From an uncultured Loktanella sp. (lineage in GTDB: Bacteria; Pseudomonadota; Alphaproteobacteria; Rhodobacterales; Rhodobacteraceae), in assembly GCA_937132065.1 (NCBI GenBank), contig CAKZNT010000054.1, positions 54,949-118,948 on the forward strand: DNA of 64,000 nt, given 5' to 3'. The position numbers and the translations under genes are program-made. Below are positions 1-12,011 of this stretch, in pieces (within the stretch, counting starts at the first letter, position 1; the number at the start of each line of letters is the position of its first letter). The notes under the pieces were generated by a model that saw nothing but the letters and a program-made list of their open reading frames with translations, had not been told where the DNA came from and searched no databases.

Positions 1-1997
<1,997 letters not shown>

Positions 1998-2026
1998 CTA
2001 AAACCCAGCGTCACCTGCGCCGCGAC

Positions 2027-2401
2027 TTACATGGTTTCGACGCAATGCCTGCGGAATGCGCTCTTGAGCAGGTCCAACTCCTCGCGCAGCAGCCCCATTT
2101 CGGCGCGAATATCCTCGCCAAGCACCTCACCGAACAGCAGCGTAAAGCTATTCAGCGACTTCCCCGTTTCCGCGTCCGAGATCAGAAACGTTTGCACACC
2201 GTCAGAGACCAACTCGACTGGCACAGGGACATGCACGATCCAGCCATCAACGCCCTCGGCCTCCATAACCTCGATGCCCTCGATCTCTTGGGCAAGATGG
2301 GTAACACGCAACGCGGGCGGCGCTTTTGGATCGCCGCCCGTCAGGACCCCTTCCCAAACGCCAGCATAAAGGCGGGTTTTGGTCAGTGTGAGAGTAGACA
2401 T
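2027..2401 (-). CDS. Conserved protein of unknown function, 124 aa
   Basis: I do not recognise a domain. The track ORF begins at 2464, but I take the Met of MSTLTLTKTRLYAG at 2401 because a GAAGGGAA ribosome-binding sequence lies just upstream and the extra N-terminus overlaps the preceding gene. The product is acidic with a C-terminal Leu/Glu-rich helix (LLREELDLLKSAF), no signal peptide and no membrane segment, so it is probably cytoplasmic. It follows the 257-residue gene in the same direction by about 20 bp, so the two are probably co-transcribed upstream of fadH. Function unknown. Confidence 0.7.
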   Translation of the reverse strand: MSTLTLTKTRLYAGVWEGVLTGGDPKAPPALRVTHLAQEIEGIEVMEAEGVDGWIVHVPVPVELVSDGVQTFLISDAETGKSLNSFTLLFGEVLGEDIRAEMGLLREELDLLKSAFRRHCVETM

Positions 2402-2423
2402 GCTATGGATTCCCTTCGCGAGA

Positions 2424-3197
2424 TCAGATTTCGGCGCGCGGATAACGGCAGAATGTGAGGTCACGCACCGTGACTTGGTTCATCTCGGGGCCTTCAAAAA
2501 TGAGGTCAAGCCACATGCGCTCGATCCGCTTTTCGTTCAGCTCCGAATAGCCCAGATCAAATTCGACCATCGCATCTTGCTGCCCTGACGGAAGCTCAAG
2601 CACAAGCTGCTCTGTGTTGGGGCCATGCTTGATATTGAGGCGGGCAAAAACCTCGATCGGTTTCTCGACTTCCATGATCATGTTCAGGCGTAGGATATGG
2701 CGGCGCTGCAATCCCTCACAGGCCTCTTTGGGGGCATCAATCACTAGCGACAGAAAGCTGCCGTCGAAGCGAAAGACGTCCATCCGCAAGGCGTAAGGCG
2801 CAAGGTCCTGCTCGCGGGTGTTGCGCACTTGGCGCAGTGTCAGCTCACTGATTTTGCAGTCGTGAAAGATCGTCACCTCGTCGCCGAGGGTGGTTTTGCT
2901 TTCAACGGCGGCCATCCCCTTTTGACTAAGGGGGCCACGCCATAGTTGCGGGCGCCATGACCATTCTGTGCCACCAGGTCGAGAAAACGCGTTCGACCCG
3001 ATCCGTGGCAAAGCAAGCCGATTGTCCGCGACATAGGTCAATTCGTCGAGCAAAGCACGCAAGCGCCGCGCACGGTGGCGTTGCTTGCGCAAAGATTCAA
3101 GTTCAGCATAGGGGGCCTTGCGCGCGGCAGTTGCCCAGCGCGCGAGCGCCCCGCGCTGCAACAGTCGTCCTATTAGGCTATTCACTTTACCAGCCAT
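2424..3197 (-). CDS. Conserved Rhodobacterales-type protein, 257 aa (DUF6478-like)
   Basis: Soluble 257-residue protein. The N-terminal 50 residues are strongly basic (ARKAPYAELESLRKQRHRAR). A middle segment is Trp-rich (TEWSWRPQLWRGP) and the C-terminal half is beta-rich (ELTLRQVRNT, MWLDLIFEGPEMNQVTVRD). From memory this resembles a family of unknown function found mainly in Rhodobacteraceae (DUF6478), but I could not check. There is no catalytic motif, signal peptide or membrane helix. It precedes the 124-residue gene by about 20 bp, which suggests an operon. No function can be assigned. Confidence 0.7.
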   Translation of the reverse strand: MAGKVNSLIGRLLQRGALARWATAARKAPYAELESLRKQRHRARRLRALLDELTYVADNRLALPRIGSNAFSRPGGTEWSWRPQLWRGPLSQKGMAAVESKTTLGDEVTIFHDCKISELTLRQVRNTREQDLAPYALRMDVFRFDGSFLSLVIDAPKEACEGLQRRHILRLNMIMEVEKPIEVFARLNIKHGPNTEQLVLELPSGQQDAMVEFDLGYSELNEKRIERMWLDLIFEGPEMNQVTVRDLTFCRYPRAEI

Positions 3198-3282
3198 CGC
3201 GGCAAGAATCCTTTATTGCACACAAAACGGTTTTGCCGCTTTGCACCATATGTGCCTAATTGTTTCAAAAAGGAAACAGTTG

Positions 3283-3921
3283 TCAGGTGTCTGTGGCGGA
3301 ATTGGCGGCAATCACCGCTTTCACGGCTTGGCGTAACAGGGCCGCGCCCGATGCCTCGCCCAGCGGCGCTTCGTCAAGGCCACGCACCGAGATCGTCACA
3401 AGTCGCCCGTTCACGTCGACAAACGCGCGCCACTCGTCCTCTTGGGCGCCCTCGATATGGGCGGGTGCTTTGTCGCGCAACGACACCGCAACATATGTAT
3501 CGAGCGAGCGCACATCACTGACCTCGACACTTGATGCGTCACCGCTACGGCTCAAGACAACGGGGCCATTGGGGCCACGAAGATAGTCGGCAAAGGCGGC
3601 GGTGTTTTCACTGACGACCGCGCTCCCGTCTGCGCCAGCTTGCACCGTTGTAATCGCCGCAATCGCTGCGGGCGCATCTGCGACACCAAGTGTGGCGCAA
3701 GGTGCCATCATCGCAAAACCACGCTTTGGACGGCTTGAGTCCAGATCAACGCAATAGCCGGCAGGCCCGACAACAGTCACGTCCCCCCCCAACATCGCAA
3801 CCGAAGTTACCGCAGGGGTCACCCCGCCTGGCAACGCCTTAACGATATCCAGAGCAGGGAGGCCCGCACATCCCGCAAGGGCGAAGACCGCCCCTGCGAT
3901 GCTGATCTTGGTTGCGACCAT
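3283..3921 (-). CDS. Putative lipoprotein, 212 aa
   Basis: The true start is MVATKISIAGAVFALAGC at 3921, only 5 bp after the ilvD stop; the longer track ORF extends into ilvD and is not credible. The N-terminus is a lipoprotein signal peptide with lipobox LAGC (Cys 18), so the mature protein should be lipid-anchored. The body has a Gly/Val/Ala-rich beta segment (MLGGDVTVVGPAGYCVDLD) and a C-terminal part on the pattern WRAFVDVNGRLVTISVRGL. I recognise no enzymatic family. The tight spacing suggests co-transcription with ilvD, although a functional link to branched-chain amino acid synthesis is not obvious. Confidence 0.75.
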   Translation of the reverse strand: MVATKISIAGAVFALAGCAGLPALDIVKALPGGVTPAVTSVAMLGGDVTVVGPAGYCVDLDSSRPKRGFAMMAPCATLGVADAPAAIAAITTVQAGADGSAVVSENTAAFADYLRGPNGPVVLSRSGDASSVEVSDVRSLDTYVAVSLRDKAPAHIEGAQEDEWRAFVDVNGRLVTISVRGLDEAPLGEASGAALLRQAVKAVIAANSATDT

Positions 3922-3926
3922 CTGGA

Positions 3927-5690
3927 TCACAGATCCATGTAGACGTGGGTTTCGTGCTTTGCACCCGGATGGGTCACAGCGCCAAGACGGGTTGCCCCCA
4001 CAAGCTGCGCATATTTCCAAAGCGCACCAGAGGCATAGTTCGTCGGACGAGCGCCCGTCCATGCGGCGCGGCGTTCGGCCATATCCTCATCAGAGACATC
4101 AACCGACAACTCACCCGTAATTGCGTTCATCGTGATGACATCACCATCCTTGAGCAAGGCAATCGGGCCACCATGCGCGGCCTCGGGGCCAACATGACCC
4201 ACACAGAACCCACGGGTCGCCCCAGAGAAGCGGCCATCCGTGATCAGCGCCACTTTCTTGCCCATGCCCTGCCCCGAAAGAGCGGCAGTCGTGGACAACA
4301 TCTCGCGCATACCAGGGCCGCCAGCCGGGCCTTCGTTGCGGATGACAAGCACTTCACCCTCTTTGTAAGTGCGCGCCTTCACAGCGGCAAACGCCTCTTC
4401 TTCGTTCTCAAAGACGCGTGCGGGGCCAGTGAACGTCTGTTCTTGGGTCGACATGCCCGCAACCTTTACGATCGCGCCATCGGGGGCGAGGTTGCCCTTG
4501 AGACCAACAACGCCGCCAGTGCGGGTGATTGGTGTCTCGACGGAATAGATGACGCGGCCATCTGCTTCGCCCGTGATTTCGTCCAGTTCCTCACCGATCG
4601 TGCGGCCAGTGGCGGTGATGCAGTCTTCGTGCATCAGGCCAGCCTTGCGCAATTCCTTCATCACAACAGGCACGCCGCCCGCTTCATAAAGGTCTTTTGC
4701 GACATACTGCCCGCCGGGCTTCAGATCGACAAAGTATGGGGTATCCTTAAAGATGTCGCACACGTCATTGAGATCAAAGTCGATGCCAGCTTCATGGGCA
4801 ATCGCAGGCAGGTGCAAACCGGCATTGGTCGAGCCACCGGTGCAAGCCACAACGCGGGCCGCGTTCTCAAGGGATTTGCGGGTCACGACATCGCGGGCGC
4901 GGATGTTCTTGGCGATCAGGTTCATCACCGCCTCGCCAGAGGTGAACCCATACTGGTCGCGGCTTTCGTATGGGGCTGGCATGCCCGACGAATTCAGAAG
5001 CGCAAGACCAATGGCCTCGGAGACACAGGCCATCGTGTTGGCGGTAAACTGGCCACCACACGCACCCGCAGACGGACAAGCGATCCGCTCGAGCGTGGCA
5101 AGAGCCGCGTCAGACATATCGCCATTCTGGTGACGGCCAACGGCCTCGAACATGTCTTGCACGGTCAGGTCACGCCCGATGTATTCGGCAGGCACATCAG
5201 CACCCGCATGCACACGACCCGGCAGGATCGAACCACCGTAGATGAAAACAGACGGCACGTTCAAACGGACCATCGCCATCATCATCCCCGGAAGCGATTT
5301 GTCGCAGCCCGCAAGTCCAACCAGCGCGTCATAGCCATGGCCGCGCATCGTCAATTCAACGGAATCGGTGATCGCCTCGCGCGATGCCAGTGAAGAGCGC
5401 ATGCCCTCGTGGCCCATCGCGATACCGTCAGTCACGGTGATTGTGGTGAATTCGCGCGGCGTGCCATAGGCCGCCTTCACGCCCATTTTGACCGACTGGG
5501 CCTGACGGTTCAGGGCAATGTTACAAGGGGCCGCTTCGTTCCAGCAGGTCGCAACACCAACAAATGGCTGTGCAATCGCATCTTCATCTAGACCCATCGC
5601 ATAGTAGTAGGAGCGGTGCGGCGCACGGCTTGGCCCGTCGGTGACGTGGCGGCTGGGGAGATTTGATTTGTCAAACTTGACCTTAGACAT
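3927..5690 (-). CDS. ilvD: Dihydroxy-acid dehydratase
   Basis: Converts 2,3-dihydroxy-isovalerate and 2,3-dihydroxy-3-methylvalerate to the 2-keto acids in valine and isoleucine synthesis (leucine via the valine branch). I start it at [14 protein letters not shown] (5690), giving 587 aa, a normal length; the track's 100-residue extension is antisense to a divergent gene. Fe-S and active-site signatures are present: [40 protein letters not shown], and the C-terminal [12 protein letters not shown] second member of the IlvD/EDD superfamily lies at 51440-53149 in the galactose cluster; this one has the motifs of the true biosynthetic enzyme. Confidence 0.95.
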   Translation of the reverse strand: MSKVKFDKSNLPSRHVTDGPSRAPHRSYYYAMGLDEDAIAQPFVGVATCWNEAAPCNIALNRQAQSVKMGVKAAYGTPREFTTITVTDGIAMGHEGMRSSLASREAITDSVELTMRGHGYDALVGLAGCDKSLPGMMMAMVRLNVPSVFIYGGSILPGRVHAGADVPAEYIGRDLTVQDMFEAVGRHQNGDMSDAALATLERIACPSAGACGGQFTANTMACVSEAIGLALLNSSGMPAPYESRDQYGFTSGEAVMNLIAKNIRARDVVTRKSLENAARVVACTGGSTNAGLHLPAIAHEAGIDFDLNDVCDIFKDTPYFVDLKPGGQYVAKDLYEAGGVPVVMKELRKAGLMHEDCITATGRTIGEELDEITGEADGRVIYSVETPITRTGGVVGLKGNLAPDGAIVKVAGMSTQEQTFTGPARVFENEEEAFAAVKARTYKEGEVLVIRNEGPAGGPGMREMLSTTAALSGQGMGKKVALITDGRFSGATRGFCVGHVGPEAAHGGPIALLKDGDVITMNAITGELSVDVSDEDMAERRAAWTGARPTNYASGALWKYAQLVGATRLGAVTHPGAKHETHVYMDL

Positions 5691-5798
5691 GCTGCGTTCC
5701 TTCTCAAAAACTGTTGCGCGTGTTGTAAATAAGGGGAGTGGTGCGCACAAGTCGGAACTGTAGTTGCGTCCAATCGGCTGGCGGGTCAAAAACAGTGC

Positions 5799-6704
5799 AT
5801 GAAAGCGCCATATCACGCCATGCTCCAGTTTCGACGCCCCGCAATGGGGCAAACCGATCTCGGGGCGGTTCTGTCGATCATTGTGGCGATGGAACTGGCG
5901 TTTGTGCTGGGGCCGCTGGTCGTTCTGGCAATCCTGCCTGCGCAGATGGGCGCGCTGTTCGAGGTTGGCGACACGGCCTTTGGCGTGGTCCTGCAACTTG
6001 TTTCATTCGGGCTTTATGTCGTGGTGCTGGGCGGGCTTGTGAAGCGACTGCACGGGCGGGGGCTTTGGTCGATGATCGGGCCGCTTGGCGATACGATCAC
6101 GGCGTTCAAGGCCGCGGGCTGGGCCGTTGGGCTGGTCATATTGGCGCAAACCGTGCTGCCGCCAGCGATCGACGCCAGCGAATTTAGCGTCATGCGGCCG
6201 CTGCTGGGGTGGCTTGCATGGATGCCCGTCGTGCTGGTTGCATTGGTGATCCAGACAGGCGCCGAGGAAATCTACTTTCGGGGCTACCTGCAACAACAAC
6301 TGGCCTGCTTGTCCGACAAGCGATGGATCTGGATGGGGCTGCCATCCCTGCTCTTCGGGGTCGGGCACTATATGAACGGCTTTGGGCCTGCGGACGGGGT
6401 TATCTACGCGATTTGGGCCACGTTGCTAGGGCTTGCTTGCGCGGACCTGACGGCACGCACGGGCAATATCGGGGCGGCGGTGGGGTTGCACACGGCCAAC
6501 AACCTGTTTGCCTTTGTGCTGACAGGGGTCGAGGGCTGGCCGTCCAACGGGCTGGCGCTGTTTCTCTACCCATACGAAGACCCGATGATTTACGACTATG
6601 GGCTAGATACCTTGCTTGCGCCTTGGGCGATCTTTGAACTGCTGCTTGCGGCGCTCATGGTGCTCGTGATGTGGCTCGCTGCCAGAATCGCGATCAAGCG
6701 CTGA
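5799..6704 (+). CDS. CPBP-family intramembrane metalloprotease
   Basis: Multi-pass membrane protein of 301 aa with about eight hydrophobic segments. The family motifs are clear: [12 protein letters not shown] (glutamate pair plus Arg), then [10 protein letters not shown] and a final histidine in [10 protein letters not shown]. These define the CPBP (CAAX protease and bacteriocin-processing) glutamic/metallo-peptidase family in the inner membrane. Substrates of most bacterial members are unknown. It is divergent from ilvD and 54 bp upstream of accD, so it may have its own promoter. Three in-frame Met codons (5799, 5820, 5844) could be the start; the hydrophobic core begins just after the last. 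Confidence 0.85.
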   Translation: MKAPYHAMLQFRRPAMGQTDLGAVLSIIVAMELAFVLGPLVVLAILPAQMGALFEVGDTAFGVVLQLVSFGLYVVVLGGLVKRLHGRGLWSMIGPLGDTITAFKAAGWAVGLVILAQTVLPPAIDASEFSVMRPLLGWLAWMPVVLVALVIQTGAEEIYFRGYLQQQLACLSDKRWIWMGLPSLLFGVGHYMNGFGPADGVIYAIWATLLGLACADLTARTGNIGAAVGLHTANNLFAFVLTGVEGWPSNGLALFLYPYEDPMIYDYGLDTLLAPWAIFELLLAALMVLVMWLAARIAIKR

Positions 6705-6758
6705 TTGCAATTCGCGCCGTAGCGTCATATCTCAGGGAGGCAACATCAGAGGTCGCTT

Positions 6759-7700
6759 ATGAACTGGATCACCAACTACGTCCGCCCCACGATTAACTCG
6801 CTGTTTTCACGGCGCGAAGTCCCTGACAATCTTTGGACAAAGTGCGGCGAATGCGGAACCATGCTGTTCCACCGCGAACTGGCTGACAATCTTAATGTTT
6901 GCACCAACTGCAACCACCACATGCCAATCGGGGCACGCGACCGGCTCGCGTCCCTGTTTGATGGTGGGGTGTTTGTTGACGTCAAAGTGCCCGACCCCGT
7001 TGCAGACCCGCTGCACTTTCGCGATCAAAAGAAATATACCGACCGGATCAAGGACGCGCGTAAAAAGACGGGCGAAAAAGATGCGATGCTCGTTGCCGAG
7101 GGGCAGATGGGGCGCACTGGCGTTGTCGTCGCCGTGCAAGATTTCTCGTTTATGGGCGGATCGATGTCGATGTATGTCGGCAACGCGATTGTTGCGGGCG
7201 CAGAGCGGGCGATTGCACTCGGGCAACCCTTGATCCTGTTCTCGGCGGCTGGCGGGGCACGCATGCAAGAGGGCATCATGGGCCTGATGCAAATGCCACG
7301 GACCACCATCGCGGTGCAAATGCTCAAGGAAGCGGGCCTTCCATATATCGTCGTGCTGACCCACCCGACAACGGGCGGTGTAACGGCGTCCTATGCGATG
7401 CTTGGCGATGTGCAAATCGCAGAGCCAAACGCGTTGATCGGCTTTGCTGGTGCGCGCGTGATCGAGCAAACCATCGGTGAGAAACTGCCCGAAGGGTTCC
7501 AGCGGGCCGAATATCTGCTCGACCACGGGATGCTTGACCGCGTGACCAACCGGACGGACCTCAAGGACGAGCTTGTGACCATCGTGCGGATGCTGACCAA
7601 GCAATCCGCGCCCGTCAAAGGTGACCTGCCCGCGCCAGATGCAGCCGAATCCGAGGCTGAAACCGCCGAGGTCGCTCCCGCCGAGGACGCGCCCAAGTGA
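6759..7700 (+). CDS. accD: Acetyl-CoA carboxylase carboxyltransferase subunit beta
   Basis: Beta half of the carboxyltransferase that makes malonyl-CoA for fatty-acid synthesis; its partner is AccA. The N-terminal zinc ribbon is intact (CGEC at 29-32, CTNC at 48-51). The crotonase-like carboxyltransferase core follows, with [25 protein letters not shown] and [16 protein letters not shown]. After about residue 285 the chain ends in a low-complexity Ala/Glu/Pro tail, common in alphaproteobacteria. It overlaps folC by 4 bp, the conserved accD-folC pairing. Confidence 0.96.
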   Translation: MNWITNYVRPTINSLFSRREVPDNLWTKCGECGTMLFHRELADNLNVCTNCNHHMPIGARDRLASLFDGGVFVDVKVPDPVADPLHFRDQKKYTDRIKDARKKTGEKDAMLVAEGQMGRTGVVVAVQDFSFMGGSMSMYVGNAIVAGAERAIALGQPLILFSAAGGARMQEGIMGLMQMPRTTIAVQMLKEAGLPYIVVLTHPTTGGVTASYAMLGDVQIAEPNALIGFAGARVIEQTIGEKLPEGFQRAEYLLDHGMLDRVTNRTDLKDELVTIVRMLTKQSAPVKGDLPAPDAAESEAETAEVAPAEDAPK

Positions 7701-8977
7701 GCGGCGGCTCTGACGCCATCCTCAACCGGATGATGGCGCTGCACCCCAAGGTGATCGACCTGACGCTTGATCGGGTCTGGTCGCTATTGGCGAAACTGGA
7801 CCACCCCGAGCGCAAACTGCCGCCCGTGATCCACCTCGCGGGGACCAACGGCAAGGGATCAACCCAAGCGATGATCCGCGCAGGGTTGGAACAATCTGGC
7901 GCAGCCGTGCACGCCTATACCTCGCCGCATCTGGCCATGTTCCACGAGCGGATCAGGCTGGCTGGTACGCTTATTTCCGAAACCGAACTGACGGACATCC
8001 TAGATCGCTGCTATCAGGCCAACGGCCCCGACCCGATCACCTACTTCGAAATCACAACTGTCGCGGGGATATTGGCCTTCGCTGAAACACCCGCTGACTT
8101 CACGCTGCTCGAGGTCGGACTTGGGGGGCGGCTCGACGCCACCAATGTCGTCGAAAAGCCCGCCGTATCTGTCATCACGCCCATTGATTTGGACCACCAG
8201 CAATTCCTTGGCGACACGCTCACGGCCATTGCGGGCGAAAAGGCGGGGATCATCAAGCAGGGCGTGCCCTGCGTTGTCGGCCCTCAGCACGACGAAAGCA
8301 TGGACGTTATCGAAACGATTGCCGCCAAACTTGGCGCGCCGCTCATGGCCTACGGGCAGCAATGGCATGTGTCCCAAGAACGCGAACGGCTCATCTATCA
8401 GGACGAAACAGGGCTGCTTGACCTACCGCTGCCCGCGCTGCCCGGACCGCATCAGATCATGAACGCAGGGGCGGCCATTGCGGCACTTCGGCTCTTGGGG
8501 CGCGACGAGGCGGCCTGCGAGGCGGCTGTCAGCAACGCCTATTGGCCCGCGCGCATGGAGCATCTGACCACGGGGCCGCTTGTTGAAATGGCCGCGCCCG
8601 CAGAGCTTTGGCTTGACGGTGGGCACAACCCCGCAGCAGGGCGCGCCATTGCGCAAACGCTGCGCCAACAACCAGCGCGACCAACACATTTGATCTGCGG
8701 AATGCTCAATACCAAGGACATCGGGGGCTATCTTGCGCCACTTGCACAGGTTGCCGACAGCTTGACCGCCGTTTCGATCCCCGACGAGATCAACACAATT
8801 CCAGCCGAGAAAACCGCGCAAGAAGCGGCCAAAGTTGGACTGACAGCACAGACCGCACCTGACGTTAAGTCAGCGATATCAACGATCAAGGGGCACTCGC
8901 CCCATGCGCGCATCCTGATCTGCGGGTCGCTTTACCTTGCAGGACACGTCCTGCGGGAAAACGCGGAACCGCAATAA
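7697..8977 (+). CDS. folC: Folylpolyglutamate synthase / dihydrofolate synthase
   Basis: Adds glutamate to dihydropteroate and to folates, with ATP. The P-loop [11 protein letters not shown] is at about residues 46-56; the Mur-ligase centre continues with [27 protein letters not shown] and [10 protein letters not shown]. The 426-aa length is normal. Translation begins at GTG overlapping the accD stop (GTGA), so the two are translationally coupled. AT-rich sequence follows, with no convincing terminator. Confidence 0.95.
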   Translation: MSGGSDAILNRMMALHPKVIDLTLDRVWSLLAKLDHPERKLPPVIHLAGTNGKGSTQAMIRAGLEQSGAAVHAYTSPHLAMFHERIRLAGTLISETELTDILDRCYQANGPDPITYFEITTVAGILAFAETPADFTLLEVGLGGRLDATNVVEKPAVSVITPIDLDHQQFLGDTLTAIAGEKAGIIKQGVPCVVGPQHDESMDVIETIAAKLGAPLMAYGQQWHVSQERERLIYQDETGLLDLPLPALPGPHQIMNAGAAIAALRLLGRDEAACEAAVSNAYWPARMEHLTTGPLVEMAAPAELWLDGGHNPAAGRAIAQTLRQQPARPTHLICGMLNTKDIGGYLAPLAQVADSLTAVSIPDEINTIPAEKTAQEAAKVGLTAQTAPDVKSAISTIKGHSPHARILICGSLYLAGHVLRENAEPQ

Positions 8978-9100
8978 ATCTTAGGAAATAGTTAATTTTA
9001 CCTTTACGGGTGATTCGGTGTTCGCCTATATCTAGGCTAGGACACAAAAAACACGCGCGTATCTGTCAATATGTAGCGTGTATTCGATTGGGGGATCGGC

Positions 9101-9724
9101 ATGTTTTCGCATAAATTCGTCGCAGCTTTGGCTGTCGGCGCGGGCCTGACCACATCTACGCTGGCGCAGAGCACGCCCGAGCCAATGAAGGCGTCCTTCA
9201 TGCTCGCGGGCATTGAGAAATCCATCACGCAGAGCGCGAGCTTGGACGCAGGCCGGATCGCCGCGTTCCACCGCCCTGCATCCGCTTGTACCAATCCATG
9301 CATCGCGCCGCTTGCGGCTGCGGCTGGGGTGCAGACAGTGGGCGAACGCGAGGTCATCAGCTTTGTCGCCAATGTCGTGACCAAGGGCGAAGGCCTCTTG
9401 ATCGACAGCCGCAACCCGCAAGATCGGGCGGCGGGCTATATCGCCGCATCGGTGAACGTGCCCACTGATCTGGTCGCGCCCGATAACCCGTTTATGGCCG
9501 ACATCATGCAGGCGATGGGCGCACGGTCCTTTGAAGGCACACTCAATTATTCGGACGCCATGCCCTTGGTCATCTTTGATGACGGGCCGTCCACATCTGA
9601 CGCACCCGCGCTGATCGCGCGACTGATCGCGGCTGGATACCCAGCCAGTAAACTAAGCTACTACCGTGGCGGCATGCTCGTCTGGACGGCACTTGGACTG
9701 AACACAGAGGACGCAAAATCATGA
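9101..9724 (+). CDS. Exported rhodanese-fold protein without catalytic Cys (copy 1)
   Basis: 207 aa with a Sec signal peptide (MFSHKFVAALAVGAG...TLAQ). A short N-terminal domain has a conserved Cys pair (CTNPC), followed by a rhodanese-like domain (LLIDSRNPQDRAAGYIAASVNVP ... YYRGGMLVW). Where an active rhodanese has its catalytic Cys, this chain reads LVIFDDGPSTSD, so sulfurtransferase activity is unlikely and a binding or structural role in the periplasm is inferred. The stop overlaps the start of the LysM gene (ATGA). A paralogue with the same organisation lies at 11372-11995. Biological role unknown. Confidence 0.8.
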   Translation: MFSHKFVAALAVGAGLTTSTLAQSTPEPMKASFMLAGIEKSITQSASLDAGRIAAFHRPASACTNPCIAPLAAAAGVQTVGEREVISFVANVVTKGEGLLIDSRNPQDRAAGYIAASVNVPTDLVAPDNPFMADIMQAMGARSFEGTLNYSDAMPLVIFDDGPSTSDAPALIARLIAAGYPASKLSYYRGGMLVWTALGLNTEDAKS

Positions 9725-10572
9725 ACATGCAAACACCACCACCCACAAAGACATCATCAAGCATGCCTTGGATCATCGCCGTTGGCGCTGTGACGTTTGC
9801 GCTTGGCGCGGTAGGCGCGTTCACCTTGGCGCAAATGAACCAGTCCCGTCAGAACGATGCAATCGCAACGCTGGCCGCGCAACTGGCTGACATGCAGGTC
9901 ACGCGGGCCCAAACGCCTGACCTTCTGGCGATCACCGCGCCAGCCGAAGTCGTGCCAACGAGCATTCCATCAGCGAGCGCTGTGCTGGCTGCGCGCGTCC
10001 CAACGGGCGTTGTCGCCGAAGTCTCCCAAGAACAGAAAACCGCCGAGGCCATCGCCATCGCGAACCGCAATAAAATGAGGATGCTGACCGAAGGGGTCGT
10101 TGCAGGCCTCTACTCCGTCACCTCAGAAAGCGCGGACGGGAACACGCGCATCGCGCTCAACTCGCGCAACGCCGCCAGCACCGCGTCAGAGCTAGAGCGG
10201 CTCTTGGCCACGGCAGCCGCGAACGGGGACATTGATGTGCCAGACGCAATCGCCACCAGCAGCGGCACGGTCGATAGCCAAACGCTCCTGTTTGATCTTG
10301 TCCAGCAATCCTTGGAAAACGGATCCGAGCAAGAGGTCGCCGCCGCCCAAGAGATGCGCCGCCGCGCTTTCGCCGCATCGGCTGCAAAAACACAAGTTAT
10401 CGAGGGCAAGCGGTTTTATACTGTAGAACCGGGGGATAGCCTTGCTTATATTTCGCTCCAATTCTATGGCAGCACCAATGCATTTGAAACGATCTTCCAA
10501 GCCAATCGGTCCAAGATTGCCAGCCCTGACCAAATTCAGATTGGGCAGCGCCTGGTTATTCCCGAAGCTTAA
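9721..10572 (+). CDS. Membrane-anchored LysM protein (copy 1)
   Basis: 283 aa. One N-terminal membrane helix (about residues 15-38, MPWIIAVGAVTFALGAVGAF), an Ala/Thr/Pro-rich periplasmic stretch, a helical middle region ending VPDAIATSSGTVDSQ, and a C-terminal LysM domain at about 230-283 (FYTVEPGDSLAYISLQFYG ... QIQIGQRLVIPEA). The topology fits a protein tethered to the inner membrane with its LysM domain reaching the peptidoglycan. It is translationally coupled to the rhodanese-fold gene by a 4-bp overlap, and the same pair recurs at 11372-12866, so the two proteins probably work together. No enzymatic domain is seen. Confidence 0.8.
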   Translation: MNMQTPPPTKTSSSMPWIIAVGAVTFALGAVGAFTLAQMNQSRQNDAIATLAAQLADMQVTRAQTPDLLAITAPAEVVPTSIPSASAVLAARVPTGVVAEVSQEQKTAEAIAIANRNKMRMLTEGVVAGLYSVTSESADGNTRIALNSRNAASTASELERLLATAAANGDIDVPDAIATSSGTVDSQTLLFDLVQQSLENGSEQEVAAAQEMRRRAFAASAAKTQVIEGKRFYTVEPGDSLAYISLQFYGSTNAFETIFQANRSKIASPDQIQIGQRLVIPEA

Positions 10573-11077
10573 GCTTTCCTTTGCGATCGCTGTTGGCCTT
10601 GCGGGGCCAGCGGCCTCTGCCGAAATCAACCTGTGTTGGCGCGGCGAAGGCGGCTACACGATGACAGGGCGGATGACGGTCCCCGACAGCGCCATGTTTC
10701 GCGCGATCCTGACGCAAGACGACGTCTCGCGGTTCAAGGTTTCGGGCTACCTCAAGGGGCAGCTCATCGGTCAGTGGGACAGCCAAACGCGTGCAAATTC
10801 CGATACTTGGCATCTGCGGTTTGACCCCGCAGGCATGACGTTCCTCACTGGCGGTCGCTTTGCAGGGACGGCCTCGCAGGGGTGGAATGCGGACGGAACC
10901 TCCGAGAACTGCGGCAATCCGGGCTTCGGGTTCAACTCCGGGAATTTCGGGCAGGACCTATGCGTAAACGGCATGTGGATCGAGGCAAGTAGCATCGCGC
11001 CCGACACCCCGCTTTTGGCTACGCTTGACCCCGTGACCCCTGATTGCCGCAACACAGCCGCCGTCAGCAAGCGCTAG
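10541..11077 (+). CDS. Exported protein of unknown function
   Basis: The only start that gives a sensible signal peptide is TTG at 10541 (GSAWLFPKLKLSFAIAVGLAG...ASAEI), which overlaps the end of the LysM gene by 32 bp in another frame. The mature part of about 150 aa is beta-rich, with LCWRGEGGYTMTGRMTVP, a central WHLRFDPAGMTFLTGGRF and several Cys (CGNPGFG, LCVNGMW, DCRNTA) that could pair in the periplasm. I recognise no family. Its position between the two rhodanese-LysM modules and overlap with the first suggest co-expression with them. Start assignment is uncertain. Confidence 0.6.
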   Translation: MGSAWLFPKLKLSFAIAVGLAGPAASAEINLCWRGEGGYTMTGRMTVPDSAMFRAILTQDDVSRFKVSGYLKGQLIGQWDSQTRANSDTWHLRFDPAGMTFLTGGRFAGTASQGWNADGTSENCGNPGFGFNSGNFGQDLCVNGMWIEASSIAPDTPLLATLDPVTPDCRNTAAVSKR

Positions 11078-11371
11078 CCGCAGCTAATTTCCAAAACGAA
11101 TCGATAATTGTTGACGGCGAATCACCTTTGGTTCAAGTTGGCCGCAACAGCGAAGCGCCATAATAAACAGGCCGATCGCGCCGCCCTTGGCAGGGCGAGG
11201 GGGCAGGCGTTAGGCCTGTCTTCTTGTTTTCGGGCCTCAAAACGAATCATTGCGAATCAGTCTTTGACTTCACAGGCCAAAATGCACTAAATCTTGTAAA
11301 AATTGATGCGCCCACGCCGTATGCTGCGGTCTGCCCTAAATATAGGGGCGCGAAATTGAGGTTATATCGTG

Positions 11372-11995
11372 ATGCGCGTGTTGGTGGTGATGACTGGATT
11401 CTTGGCGACCCTTGCGGCGCTGCCGCTTGCTGCCCAAGATGTGCGGATCAGCGAAACCCAAGCGCAATCAACCTTTAGCGTAGGCGCGCGCGACTTTACC
11501 ATTTCGCGTAACCAAGACGTTGACGCGGCCCTGACAGGCGAATTCGCCAAGACCAGCCGCCCCTGCCCCGACTTTTGCATTCAGCCCATGATCACCGCAA
11601 CTGGCGTGCGCCCGATTGGCGAACTGGAATTGCTCGACTTTCTTGAAACCGATGTCGCGGGGACCACGGGGCTCTTGATCGACGCGCGCCTGCCCGATTG
11701 GTTTGCCAAAGGGAGCATCCCCGCCGCCGTCAACGTGCCCTTTGCCGCGCTTGATCCGCAAAACCCATATCAAAATGACATTCTGCGCGCACTTGGCGCA
11801 GAGTTGCGCGGTGACATCCTCGATTTCGAAAATGCGCAATTGCTTGTGATTTACGACAATGGCGTTTGGGACGCACAGGCGACCCGCGCCATTACCAATC
11901 TGATTGCCGCTGGGTATCCAGCCGCGAAAATTCAAAACTACCGTGGTGGCCTTGAAGACTGGGTTCACCTCGGTCTGACCACCACTCTGCCTTAA
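11372..11995 (+). CDS. Exported rhodanese-fold protein without catalytic Cys (copy 2)
   Basis: 207 aa, starting at ATG 11372 (GTG at 11369 is possible). A signal peptide (MRVLVVMTGFLATLAALPLAAQ) precedes a Cys-pair segment (CPDFC) and a rhodanese-like fold (LLIDARLPDWFAKGSIPAAVNVP ... NYRGGLEDW). The catalytic-Cys position again reads LVIYDNGVWDAQ, with no Cys. It aligns along its length with the 9101-9724 product (shared GYPA[AS]K, YRGG, T/V-G-x-R motifs), so it is a diverged paralogue. The LysM copy 2 follows by 16 bp. Confidence 0.8.
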   Translation: MRVLVVMTGFLATLAALPLAAQDVRISETQAQSTFSVGARDFTISRNQDVDAALTGEFAKTSRPCPDFCIQPMITATGVRPIGELELLDFLETDVAGTTGLLIDARLPDWFAKGSIPAAVNVPFAALDPQNPYQNDILRALGAELRGDILDFENAQLLVIYDNGVWDAQATRAITNLIAAGYPAAKIQNYRGGLEDWVHLGLTTTLP

Positions 11996-12011
11996 TGAAA
12001 GCGATATTCTT

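Noticed and set aside
3912-5393. 493-aa plus-strand ORF
   Set aside because: Antisense of ilvD, whose Fe-S and active-site motifs are intact on minus.
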